A DNA stretch of 31,107 nt from Phaeoceros laevis (lineage: Eukaryota > Anthocerotophyta > Anthocerotopsida > Notothyladales): contig JBNGIQ010005808.1 of NCBI GenBank assembly GCA_049999765.1, positions 1 to 31,107 on the forward strand. Direction: 5' to 3'. Positions within the stretch are counted from its first letter, which is position 1. The number at the start of each line of letters is the position of its first letter. Positions 1 through 9,551 of the stretch are shown here, piece after piece. The notes below the pieces were generated by a model that saw only the letters and a program-made list of their open reading frames with translations, searched no databases and was not told where the DNA came from. The position numbers and the translations under genes are program-made.

Positions 1-325
1 ATACAGAGGCGCAGCAATGGCAGCGTGTGAAGTGATTTGGATCTGTAAGTTACTCGGAGATTTTGGATTGCAGGTCAACGACAAGGTTGTTATCTACTGT
101 GACAATCTTAGCAGCATACAGTTGGCGCGAAACCCAGTGTTTCATGCGAGGACGAAACACATTGAGGTACATTATCATTTTCTTCGAGAAAAGATTTTAT
201 CTAAAGCTATTGATCTTGTGTATGTGAACACAAACGAGCAGATAGCTGATATATTCACTAAAACACTGGGAGCAGAGAAGCTGAAGAAATTCCGAGCTAT
301 GTTAGGCATACAGATGCTAAGTTGA
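1..325 (+). CDS. Ty1/copia polyprotein, C-terminal end of RNase H (partial, 5' cut by window)
   Basis: This is the last part of a copia-type Pol polyprotein. The frame is already open at the window edge, so the ATG at 17 is internal. Visible RNase H motifs are the catalytic-Asp segment YCDNLSSIQLARNP, the copia signature HARTKHIEVHYHF, and the terminal IADIFTK block. It stops at TGA 323-325, about 13 bases before a polypurine tract and LTR start, as expected for the 3' end of a copia element. It differs clearly from the copia element at the right end of the window (LSDNQSAIALAQNP, VADLLTK), so two families are present. Reverse transcriptase and integrase lie upstream of the window. Confidence 0.93.
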   Translation, partial: YRGAAMAACEVIWICKLLGDFGLQVNDKVVIYCDNLSSIQLARNPVFHARTKHIEVHYHFLREKILSKAIDLVYVNTNEQIADIFTKTLGAEKLKKFRAMLGIQMLS

Positions 326-328
326 GCT

Positions 329-338
329 CGAGGGGGAG
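329..338 (+). other. Polypurine tract of the left copia element
   Basis: The purine run CGAGGGGGAG lies directly before a TGTTGA that starts LTR-like sequence and just after the polyprotein stop. This is the standard position of the plus-strand primer of an LTR retrotransposon. Confidence 0.75.
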
Positions 339-700
339 TGTTGAGTTATCGAGCTCTATATGAGCTAAACTCATGTGGTGTTAGTTATCTTGGTTGGGTT
401 CACACTAGACTAGTTCTAGTTGTTAGTGAACCAGTTAAGTTGTGGATTGGATAATGGATATAAAGGAGCACCACCCGTTGAGTGGTGTGTAGTGTTGTGT
501 GTATTGTTTGGTTGCCACCACCAACACCACCCTCTCCTNNNNNNNNNNNNNNNNNNNNNNNNNNNNNNNNNNNNNNNNNNNNNNNNNNNNNNNNNNNNNN
601 NNNNNNNNNNNNNNNNNNNNNNNNNNNNNNNNNNNNNNGTGTTGTGTGTATTGTTTGGTTGCCACCACCAACACCACCCTCTCCTCTCCTCTCCTACACT
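339..700 (+). mobile_element. 3' LTR of the left copia element (right boundary approximate, interrupted by the N gap)
   Basis: The LTR begins with TGTTGAG directly after the polypurine tract. It holds a TATA-like TATAAAG at 459-465, about where an LTR promoter would sit, followed by a CT-rich stretch (CCTCTCCT repeats) near 680. The 100-N gap lies inside it. I could not fix the CA end or a target-site duplication because the 5' LTR is outside the window; the end given is a guess between about 690 and 725. The unrecognised frame at 730 begins right behind it. Confidence 0.6.
539..638. other. Assembly gap (100 N) flanked by an identical 47-bp sequence
   Basis: Exactly 100 N. The 47 bases before the gap (492-538) are repeated base for base after it (639-685), starting GTGTTGTGTGTATTG. 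This is what an unmerged contig overlap looks like when a scaffolder inserts a default gap, so the true sequence probably contains this stretch once and no missing DNA. A genuine tandem repeat is the alternative. Confidence 0.9.
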
Positions 701-729
701 TGCACCTAGACTGGAGTCGATCCTTTGAC

Positions 730-1599
730 ATGTTGCACCATCTCCTGAATCCTGGAGGCAGGATTTCTTCGATTTCTTCTGAGTTGCGACAGATGAAAGG
801 CGACTCGAAGAAGATACTTAGAGAAGTATTCGATTTAAAGAAGCAGGCACTTACTACAGGGGCAGATCTTGGACTTTTAGGCGAGGATTTCTGCCGAAGA
901 TGTCTCAGTGAAAATCTGAGGATGCAAACTGATTTGTCTGGGTTTAAAGTGCAAGGCCTAACCGTTCGAAACTTGCAGGATTTGTGTAGTTACCTGCAGA
1001 TGACTCCAGGGGAGGCTAACTGTTTGTTAGCTCATGTGCACCAGATGTGGTATACCACAACTGTGTTCAAGGAACTGTGGACTTTGTTTGTAGACATCGT
1101 TGCCAGGGTTTCGCAGGGAATCTATGGGAATCAACCTCCACCGAAAGCCTTATGCACTGTGATGTTCAGATTGAGAGAGGCGGAGAAATTGATGCTATCC
1201 CAATCAAATATCCTGGGCCCAGAAGTGACAACTTGTATCAATGTGGTTAGAGCTCAAGGCAAAGGTTTCCCTGTTGTTATGGATTATATTAATTTGCTAG
1301 AAGAAATGCACAGGTTTTTGAAGGAAGGGAGATCCTGTACCCTTCGAGATCGGAGTTCTTTTGTGGTTATGGTATTCGGTCTCCTAGGTGAGTTCCGACA
1401 TTCGGTTCAGATAGATATGCAGGGTAGAGTTTTTCGGCAATTTAACTGCGGGTCTCGGAGTTGGACTATTCGGTGTGGAGAGATAAAACTGAGGTATACT
1501 TCCTCAAGTTTCAGGAAGGCGAAGGAACAGCTCCGGTTCTTCGAGTGTTTGGTGCAGAAAGTATCTCATATCTGCTATCGAAAAGTGGATGTTAACTAA
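730..1599 (+). CDS. Unrecognised intronless reading frame, 289 aa, predicted helical
   Basis: An uninterrupted frame runs from ATG 730 to TAA 1597-1599. I do not recognise the family. The product starts MLHHLLNPGGRISSISSELR, has no signal peptide or clear transmembrane segment, and looks largely alpha-helical (regular Leu/Val spacing around residues 40-110 and 150-205), with several scattered Cys but no CxxC pair. The frame is open further upstream through the gap, but only into LTR sequence, so ATG 730 is the first sensible start. It sits immediately downstream of a copia LTR with a TATA box, so it may be LTR-driven, part of another mobile element, or an old gene trapped between repeats. Composition looks protein-coding. 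An unspliced 870-nt frame is unlikely by chance. Confidence 0.5.
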   Translation: MLHHLLNPGGRISSISSELRQMKGDSKKILREVFDLKKQALTTGADLGLLGEDFCRRCLSENLRMQTDLSGFKVQGLTVRNLQDLCSYLQMTPGEANCLLAHVHQMWYTTTVFKELWTLFVDIVARVSQGIYGNQPPPKALCTVMFRLREAEKLMLSQSNILGPEVTTCINVVRAQGKGFPVVMDYINLLEEMHRFLKEGRSCTLRDRSSFVVMVFGLLGEFRHSVQIDMQGRVFRQFNCGSRSWTIRCGEIKLRYTSSSFRKAKEQLRFFECLVQKVSHICYRKVDVN

Positions 1600-2921
1600 C
1601 TTTCTTAAATTTGTTGTGTTTGGAACTGTTCCACCCCCGATGGATTCTGCAGGTTACCAGAATGTGGAGGATATTTGTATTGTGAATGCCTCTCAGATTT
1701 CCCATTTATCTTGACTTAGCAGAGATACATTAGTGCTAGGATTCAGCAGTCAAATGTCTTAGTGCTGACATGTATGGGATAAAAAGTTGTAGTGGATCTC
1801 ACCTTGTAGTTAGTTTTTTTTTGTCGCAGCCCCTGGGGCTTGGAAATTTGCACCCGTGTTCAGCACTGTCAATATTTGTGGTAGCGTTTAGAAGCCACGA
1901 TGATGGGAGCTATGCGATTCCTGTGAGCTTATTGCCATGGCAGATACCTCACTAGCATGCCCTGGATGAGAACTCTGTGGTGCTAGTTCTAGGCAAGTTG
2001 TGTCCATCTGCGGATGCTCCCAGTGTCTTGTCCTGGGTGGATGTTCGCTTGGGAGTTGAACTGAGGCATGTGCGCTTAAGGTACCTGTTTAGCAGGTTAC
2101 CTATTCCTTTTCCAGTTACAGATGCATCGGATTAACGTCTGCACCTCTTAATTAGCAATCAATTAAAGGCACATCTTTTTCCTGGCTCCCAGGAAGGCCT
2201 TGACCAGTTCCAGAATCGTGTGACTGACACTGATCACTATGTGGTGGACAAAGAGGGGTGTGATAACTGGATATTCAGTGAGGAAAGGTATCCAGTCTGT
2301 GTTGGATACAAATGAAGGGCCAGTATTTGATTCAGAGAAGCTTTGGACAGTGCAGCATGGGGCCATCTCGCCGGCCGAAATGTGGGTCGCTAGGGCATGA
2401 CAGCACCGCTCATGGGCACATAAGGCTATGGGCCCATGGGGGCAGTGGGCGACCGTGCCGAGGGTTGGTGGTGAGGTCCACCATATGAAGTAAGCTCGCG
2501 ACCAGCGCTGCATAGCACGGAAGCCATTTTTCCCTTGCCTGCCACGCCACCCCTGATATTCGAATTTTGTACCCTGGCAGGTTTGAGGATGAACTTCCCA
2601 ACCGGGCTGGGCAGGTGGTGATTGGAACTTGCAGTGCCAACTTGCGGAAGGCCTTCTATTTCATATAATCTTGTGGTGATGAGATTTAAATAGTGCAGCA
2701 AAAATCTTTATAATCAGCAATGAAATAACTTGAGATTTTTGGTGTACTAGCTGCTTGCTTCCTCAAACATAGAGATATCTCCATTGCTTTTCTCTGTTTA
2801 TCTTTTAAAATGACGCAAATGATAGGCATCTATGAAGTGAACCAAACTCCTAGTAATGGAAAAGAAAAAGGCACTTCATAAAGCAAATATACGAGAATCC
2901 TTTTAAACACATGGTGAGAAG
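1600..2921. other. Non-coding stretch, including a decayed coding-like frame (1770-2314)
   Basis: No intact gene is visible. On the plus strand the frame of 1770-2314 reads like protein but has two in-frame stops (TAG 1953-1955 and TAA 2133-2135) before a final TGA at 2313. Segments such as ADAPSVLSWVDVRLG and NRVTDTDHYVVDKEGC have ordinary codon and residue use. It could be a remnant of a gene or element, perhaps once continuous with the 730-1599 frame, which is in a different frame. 2315-2850 shows nothing convincing on either strand. Confidence 0.35.
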
Positions 2922-3812
2922 TTGTATACAAACACTCATGAAGAAGCAGCTGAAACTTGTGAGATTTGTAGACGTGCAATCTCTTTGGCTGATTACACTA
3001 GTTGTGGTGTTGCCTCCAATTTGCCAAAATGCCCCCACTCATTTCACATTGAATGTGTATTGAAGTGGTTGGAAACCACTAGACTGGGAACATGTCCTTT
3101 GTGTAGAGTGGAGTTTGAAACTTTGGGCAATAGTCAATTTGTACAACCCATCACATCACAACACTTGGAAGTTGTGGGTGTAGAAGAGGAGGTGCAGCAA
3201 TCTTACAATGATCCACACTTTTCTTCACCCATACAACCTGCCCTCAAAGTTCAACTTGTACCACAATATGATGATATTCTTTATGAATATGTCATTAACG
3301 AAGTAATAGGGGACGGACAATGCTTGTATCGTTCCATTGTGCTGGAGATGGCAGAGGATCCTGTACTACTTACAAAAGCTGATGAACGAGATCTTGCAGA
3401 TTACATCCGTGAACAATGTGCTGACCAAATTTTGAAAGACTATGAGCATTGGTCAGTTTGGACTGTGGAGGGTAATCTAGATAAGTATGTGTCTAAAATC
3501 CGCACTGGTGCACTGTACGGTGGTGAGATTGAGATGTACACCCTAGCAAAAATTTTGAAACGGCCCATAAAAGTATATGTAGATATGCCAAATAAACAAA
3601 AAGGTATCCATATTCTTCGGTCCTATGGGGATGAGTATAGCCACTTCAGACCAATAAGAGTATGGTATGATGGAAGGAACCATTACAATCAAGTGATTTT
3701 ACTATCCCCTAGAGGAACACCACAATATACAAAACCCACATGGCACAAACCATTTGATGCAAAATTTAGAGTACTTGGCCCATCTAGAGGGCTCAAGGGG
3801 TTAAGGGTTTAA
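2856..3812 (+). pseudogene. RING-H2 plus OTU-domain fusion frame (intronless; no usable ATG, TAA at 2904)
   Basis: The open part (2907-3812) encodes an N-terminal RING-H2 finger joined to an OTU cysteine protease. Counting the TTG at 2922 as residue 1, the RING ligands are C13, C16, C37, H39, H42, C45, C58 and C61 (C3H2C3 spacing). The OTU domain starts near residue 118, with GDGQCLYRS carrying D131 and nucleophile C134, the ALYGGEIEM strand near 197-205, and catalytic-type H254 in NHYNQV. RING proteins attach ubiquitin and OTU enzymes remove it, so one polypeptide would carry opposed activities. No ATG opens the frame: an in-frame ATG at 2856 reaches TAA 2904-2906 after 16 codons. Either an upstream exon is spliced in, a non-ATG start is used, or a nonsense mutation has disabled the gene. 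Its lack of introns among repeats suggests a mobile-element or virus-like origin, but that is inference. Confidence 0.7.
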
Positions 3813-5550
3813 CAAAATCCAAATTTTGACAATAAAAAGGAGCCTTTCAAACTTTGTGTATGACTTAAAGATTTGATTAGAGTATGATATACTAGATGAA
3901 GAAGAGTAGCTTTATTCCATGAGACAACATGAAAATAATTTTTTTTTTTGTTTTTTTTGCAAAAATATCAAAGAAAAGGAAGAAGAAGATAGCCCCCTTT
4001 TTGCGACATATTTTACACACGGAAAAAACATCACAAAAACATCAAAAAGTCTTTAATTGGTTGTACAATGTGATATAACATAGCTGTGCATGTTTTTTTG
4101 CTCTTTCTTTTCTATAGTATATGGTTGGTTTCTTGTATTGTTAGAGCATATGATAGACAGTCATGGAAGAGCCCACTACATAGCACAGTGGATGCTTGGT
4201 GAGAGGGTTTGTTGGATTTAGTTGGGATGATTGGATCTAATTGATTGTAGAGATTAGAACATGGCCTAATTGTTGGAATCTATTTCACCTACATCTTGCA
4301 TTTCTTCAACTTCTTCAGCATCTTCAGCTTCTTCCACCTCTTCCACCTCTTCTACTTCGTCTACTTCTTCTTCATGGCTGGGTCTTGGTAGCACTAGGGT
4401 ACTAGGGTACTAGGGTTGTGGGTGTGTGTGCATTAGTCCCACATCTAGGCCTGCATTTAGAGAAGCTTTGAAAAATGAGGTTGGGCTGGAGAATTTTGAG
4501 CACTGTCAAATGATTTAGGCATGCACTACGGTAGTGGTCTGAGCTTTAACTAATTTGGATGAAGATTAGGCCAAGGTGGTGGCAAGAGGCCAAGGTGGTG
4601 GCAAGAGTACGATGCATTTTCTAATCTACTTTGCGTTCGCTGGCCGGGTCTGGCAACCAACGTTGCTTCTCGACTGCATCTAGAGTAAGTGTACTAGTTC
4701 CCGGGAGCTTAAGGAAAATGTTCGTACTCAAACACATCGGGATGCCTGCTTAAATAGCACAACACCCTCACTTTTCATGCTTGGTCCTACACGTTTCACG
4801 GAATTACAAGGCAGGCTAGCCTATCAATCCTTCCCTACAGCTAGCCTTCCTCCCATATCTTTTCGCTAATAGCGGCATGCAATTGTTAGCTCAAAACAAG
4901 TCTTTGTATCCTGCGCGCCAATTTTTGAGCTAACAGGCCGGAGTGTGTAATAAAACCTGAAGTAGCCCGGACAATATGAAGGGTCAGGTTAGTTTGTAAC
5001 GGAATCAGAATAAGCTTAGCTGAGGTAGGTCGGGTAGATAGGACTAGACATGGCCCGGTCCTGGGTTAGGTTTTGGAGGCTTCCTTGTCGTGCACGTTGG
5101 AGGGAAGAGGAAAGGGACATTTTTTACATGGAATCTGGAAGCTCGTCTCTAGAGCACGATTTGCATTCTGACCATGTGATCGCGCTTGGTTTTGAGAGGG
5201 CTACGCAGCCCGGTACGACGGGGATCGTGCTTGCATGCTCCTACGTTGGACGAAGGAGTCGGCAAGATCTAATATACCGGGGGCTGCAACTACATTCCAA
5301 ACCTTTGCCAAGTTTTGATTTTTTCTTAGCGTTGCTGTTAAGCGGGGTTACCGAAGAGGGTTGAGAAAGAGGCTTTTCGCATGTCCAAAAATCTCCACAC
5401 CACAAGATGTACACTTTTACCATGTTTGGCGATTTTTTGAGAAAAAAAAATGTAACCCAATTTGTAAAAAGAATAAATTCCTAAAAATTTGGGAAAATCT
5501 GCTGGCACCATCTGACTAAAAGGGGCTAGGTGTAAAGGACTTACCTGTGA
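3813..5550. other. AT-rich intergenic region with short tandem repeats; no gene seen
   Basis: It holds T and A runs near 3940-4000, a CTT-type simple region at 4295-4378, three copies of the 8-mer ACTAGGGT at 4393-4416, and a 19-bp unit tandemly duplicated at 4569-4606. Read on the minus strand, about 4259-4380 would encode a Glu/Asp/Val-rich acidic tail ending in TAG, which may be the remnant C-terminus of a lost gene or transposase. The frame at 5050-5364 has no recognisable domain. Confidence 0.5.
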
Positions 5551-5551
5551 A

Positions 5552-5651
5552 GTAACTAGGTAATTACCTGAAGTAACTAGTGTGTTACTTGATATCTAGC
5601 TTTATAGGGCTAAATGTTGTTTATTGATAGGTTTGGAATATGGGCATGAGT
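5552..5651 (+). repeat. Dispersed repeat A, copy 1
   Basis: It matches 22968-23066 on the same strand. A 33-bp core is identical (5564-5596 versus 22980-23012, starting TTACCTGAAGTAACTAG), and the flanks stay similar as far as the shared GGGCATGAG. Inside, GTAACTAG occurs twice around GGTAATTACC, a short palindrome. A palindrome-rich stretch (CAGACCTAA...TTAGGTCTG) follows near 5659-5678. It is probably a small non-autonomous element of unknown class. Confidence 0.7.
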
Positions 5652-5689
5652 TGAGTGCAGACCTAAGTTTAGGTCTGACTAACTTAGGT

Positions 5690-5990
5690 CTGACTTTGAA
5701 GCTCTGTCTTGAAAGATTCCATTGTAGGCAAGAGCTTGAGTTGGTAGCTCCTTGAAGCTCAAGAGATTAGAGCATGGCATATGCCTGGAGCTATTGAGGC
5801 TCTTTGCTGTACCTTGATATATAAAGAAAGGGCTGTCCACGGTAGTGGGTAGTGGGATAAGGAAGTCCATCTGCGTTATAGCAGCTCTGGGCAGGACTTG
5901 GGGTTCTAATGCTGTGTCTTGTGTGCAAGTCCATCTGCATTGTAGTAGCTCTGGGCGGGACTTGGGGTCCTAATGCCGTGTCTTGTGTGC
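5690..5990 (+). repeat. Dispersed repeat Z, copy 1 (uninterrupted)
   Basis: 5714-5843 aligns with 24550-24650 (both contain AGATTCCATTGTA and GGCTCTTTGCTG), and 5863-5887 aligns with 24981-25005. In the second copy the two parts are separated by a 330-bp SINE-like insertion, so this copy shows the older, uninterrupted state. The right part is a 64-bp unit duplicated in tandem. Confidence 0.75.
5863..5990 (+). repeat. 64-bp tandem duplication within repeat Z
   Basis: Units 5863-5926 and 5927-5990 both begin AAGTCCATCTGC and end GTCTTGTGTGC, with only a few substitutions. Confidence 0.9.
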
Positions 5991-6132
5991 AATTTGGCTA
6001 TTCATCTGAAGATAAGATCTAGGGGTAAATTTTTTTTAACCGAAGTCTGTCACACTAAGTTACTAGATATATAAGACAAGGTAGAAAATATTTGAAAGAA
6101 ATTGATTGACTGTGATTTTTGCCGGCGGAAGT

Positions 6133-6260
6133 GTAAATCTAATGCCTAAATGCCTCCATTCAAAGTTTAATTATGCACACTATCACTAGCAATCTAGAAA
6201 GTAAATCTAATACCTCCACTTAAAGTTCAGCCATGCATGCTTTCACTAGCAATCTAGATA
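6133..6260 (+). repeat. Diverged tandem duplication (about 60-68 bp)
   Basis: 6133-6200 and 6201-6260 both begin GTAAATCTAAT and end CACTAGCAATCTAGA, with substitutions and a small deletion in the second unit. Confidence 0.75.
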
Positions 6261-7091
6261 AACCTGCGCGTGAAATTATCTCAGGAACCTTGAAAACGTT
6301 CTGGACAGGCTACAATGCAACCCCGACACTGCGAAAACTGACAAAACTTTCACTTTTAAGGTTACTGTGTCACTGTCCTTGGAGAAGAACATGGAATACC
6401 CTCGCCATGTGGAGAATGATTGAGGGCATGGAATGGATTCAGACCTTATCAAACAATTTTCAAAAGAAAAGAATAATGGCAAGCATGTCAGCTGTCCGCG
6501 GACAGACTTATGCTACAATCTCACTAAAATGTCAAATGTATGGTCGAGGCAAGCTTCACAAGGCAGAATCAGCCTAAGATTCTTGGGCTCTACTCCGGGC
6601 AGCCCTTCCCTCCACCTGGCCTCACTTCAGAAAGCTGAGCTCTGAAATCTGCACAGACCACTTTCAAACTTTTGAGGTGTCTGCTATCTATACCTCATAG
6701 GAAGGAAGACTACATGAGGACATGGATGCATGCCAGAATAGGAAACTTTCCAGGACTGACAACGGTAGACTGCAGTTCATCTACAACGGACTCATAAGAA
6801 ATTTCTCTGACAGTCTTCCCTGGTGAGTATTGCCTACCTGCTCAAATTGAAAAAGTCTACGACCCACGAAACCAATCAATCAGCACATCCCTCAACCAGT
6901 CAATGAATTAAGAGAGAACGTGTCACTAGTGAAGTCAAGATAATGAACACCCGAGATTGCAGCGCCGAACATTTGAAATTACAATGAAGTGATTTCAAAA
7001 TGCATATACAAAACACTGCCATCTGGTATAGTCAGAGCCACCTAGAGCTGCTTTCTAGTCACCGTGCTCAAGCTTGTGCCTGAACATACTC
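6261..7091. other. Downstream region of the ARF-GAP gene; no gene seen
   Basis: It lies 3' of the minus-strand ARF-GAP stop. Short open stretches around 6233-6645 on the plus strand overlap one another in different frames and match no domain I know. Part may be the ARF-GAP 3' UTR. Confidence 0.35.
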
Positions 7092-9551
7092 CTAAAAGTT
7101 GTTGTAATTGAGGTCTCTAATAAAATTGGATGCAATGGATGACAACTTCTTCCCAGTCTGTCCAGCAATATTTTTCAGCGTTGTCATATCCTGGGAGGCC
7201 TGAAAAGCATTCAGATTTATTAGCACTTTACTAGATTATTTCAGTCCCCGCTAGCTATCTGAAACTATGAAAGTAAAGCACCCGGAGTCTGTGCCCCAAC
7301 TTCCAGAGAACACTGGTTCATCTGTGCCTTGTGCTCTACTACCTCTGGGCTTGCAATGCTTCCCCCCCCTTTTCAGCTCTTATTTGACTGGTCACCAGCG
7401 CTATTAGTAATTTGGAGAGGGATACCGGAAGCCTCAGGAGGTTCATAAAATGGCGAAACTCACACAGAATAATGACTTGGATACATGCCTATTGGACACC
7501 CTCCTCACAGAATGTTTGGAACACTCGTAGGACTATGCCATACAGGCTGAACTCCGCAAACAAACTGTAGAATAAACCCATCACTGAACCAAGTTGAAAA
7601 CTAGTCATTTCACCATAAAACTACCTGCATGGAGAGTTTCGTCATGAGTTCACTTGCTGTGAGATCCATAGCTGAGGCATTATTGCCAGCCTCATCACGG
7701 TCAAAAAAGTCTGCACTTGAGATGGAGGACGAATTCTGCAAACCAGATACGACCAGCAACGGTGCCCTCAGAAAACTGATCATTGAGAATGAAAGAAGAG
7801 CATTTGAGGACGCCACTACAGCACTACAACAGAGGCCCTCCATCGAATTAAGCTACAACGGCATTCCAAATCTTGAACTCACAGCAAACTTTTGAAGTCT
7901 GACGGTATTTTCGACGTCAGCAGCTTTTGTAGCATCTCCAAAGAATTGAGCAGATGAGATGGATTTTGCATTTCCATATTTGCGTTGTGCCTCACCACTA
8001 TCTTCAACCTGTTGGGCAAATTACAAGATCAGAAGTGGCACCAGTCTAAAATCCTGAATGTGGTGAGAAATGACAAGATGATCGAAATTTAAGAAATGCT
8101 ACCTGTGCTGCCTTTGCCCGACCAAGAGAAGTCGTTTTTCGGTTGCTGGCTGAAACTGCAAACTCAGCAAAAAAATCTAAGCCTGTAGACGGTGCAGAAA
8201 CGTGACCAGATGAACTGGAACCGAGGCCATTTGAGGATGTCAACTGATCGTCAGTATAGACAAAACGTGATGAATGGGGAGCTGATTGTGTTGTGGAAGA
8301 TAATATAGCAACCACTGGCTCTGGAGGCGGTTCAACAGGCTTTTGATCGTATAAATTGTCGCTTGACTGGTCCACACACAAAACAATCAGATATTAGACC
8401 TCCTTGCAGGCCACCCCATTCACCTTCTAATAAAACCAAGTTGTCAATGCCATTCTCTACCCTATGAGGATTGTATGATGCAGGGAATACTAGAGAATTT
8501 TCGAAATACAGACCTTCACAGTGAGCTTCTTGACCCCTAGGCCCCCTCCAAGTTTACCTCCCACTATCTTCTTGGCACCAAGAGTGGGTCCCTTCTTTGC
8601 CCCAGTACCTAACGCAGGCCTTGCAGCAGGCAGTATTGGTGCAGGAGTAGGTGCAGGAGTAGGTGCAGGAGTAGGTGCAGGAGTAGGTGCAGGTGCAGGC
8701 GCGCTGGCAGGATGCTCGATGCTGTCAAAAAAATCTATGCCAGATTCTGGATCACCGGATCCATTTGAGGCAGATGAGATTTTGGGAGGGGGGGAGTTTG
8801 GGGATGCTGCCGACGCAACAGCCTTGGCAACCTCTTTCGCCAGCAACTGCCTGTACAGTTCTGCTGCTCGTGATGTATACTTGGACTCTATCCTCCCACC
8901 ATCATCCCAACCATGCTGCTTGAAGAAAGTACGTGCCCGGCCGTTACCCCCAAAGGTCATCAGCTTCAACTGCTCAGAGGTCCAGGAATCCAAATTGATG
9001 GATCTACGTACAATCACAGAAGCCACACTTCAAACATGGCATCCAACAGAACCAGATTACTTTCCAGGACGGAACGACAGTTAAGGTGGTGCTCTTCAAG
9101 CTGCTCACCTCACAAAACTGATGTGGACACCCAGGCTGCGATGAAGTGCTGAGCAGTCAAGACATATGAAGACACCATATGTCACCGAACTCCATGTCGG
9201 ATTTTTTGCATTGCAGTCAAAACACATCTGCAGGTTTCCAGAAATCCAGCAAGCCCCAACACTTGGTGAGTGTTTACTTAAGGATGTTAACAACTCCTGC
9301 TCCGGCTAAATTGCAACCAGTGAGCTTAAAAAGACAAGGACTATCAGCTCCGCCATTCACGCAGCAAGGCCGGCAGAACTGCCGCATACCAAAGATCGCA
9401 CTCATGCCGGTCTAACGAAGAGCCAGAGGGTCATCCTAACACAGTCCAGACTTTCCAGCACGCGCTGAGGTAAATGTCACACCTTGTTCTCAGCCTTGCT
9501 CTTAAGTTTGCGAAATACCGCATCCCTCTCCGCCTGCTCCTCAGAAGCCAT
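7092..9551 (-). CDS. ARF GTPase-activating protein, ARFGAP2/3 (plant AGD8/9/10) type, 7 exons, 428 aa
   Basis: It stimulates GTP hydrolysis on ARF1 and works with the COPI coat at the Golgi. Coding exons (minus strand, transcription order): 9551-9483, 9227-9109, 9003-8514, 8366-8103, 8008-7883, 7735-7625, 7199-7092. All introns are GT-AG and all phases fit. The ARF-GAP zinc finger is C25-x2-C28-x16-C45-x2-C48 with the arginine finger R53 (CLDCSALHR). [15 protein letters not shown] follows, as in the family. The downstream motifs [30 protein letters not shown] and the tail [19 protein letters not shown] are the Glo3/COPI-binding repeats of the ARFGAP2/3 subgroup. Length is slightly above the usual 400-415 aa, partly because of a Pro-Ala-rich linker encoded by a 12-bp tandem repeat (8638-8685). 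The start [17 protein letters not shown] matches plant homologues. It looks intact. Confidence 0.95.
8638..8685 (+). repeat. Coding minisatellite: 4 perfect copies of a 12-bp unit
   Basis: GGTGCAGGAGTA is repeated four times without change, then a partial copy follows. On the minus strand it encodes an Ala-Pro-Thr-Pro repeat in the linker of the ARF-GAP. Perfect copies suggest recent slippage, so the linker length is likely to vary between individuals. Confidence 0.92.

Noticed and set aside
420-731. Several frames on both strands running through the first N gap
   Set aside because: They include untranslated N and repeat-flank sequence inside an LTR, and the gap length is arbitrary.
2163-2513. 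116-aa minus-strand frame
   Set aside because: No domain; overlaps several other minus-strand frames and the more protein-like plus-strand remnant.
5050-5364. 104-aa plus-strand frame starting MARSWVRFWRLP
   Set aside because: No domain, no conserved motif and no sign of coding selection in a repeat-rich region.
8521-9084. 187-aa plus-strand frame with Gly/Ala/Val repeats
   Set aside because: It is the antisense of ARF-GAP exon 3 and its 12-bp repeat.
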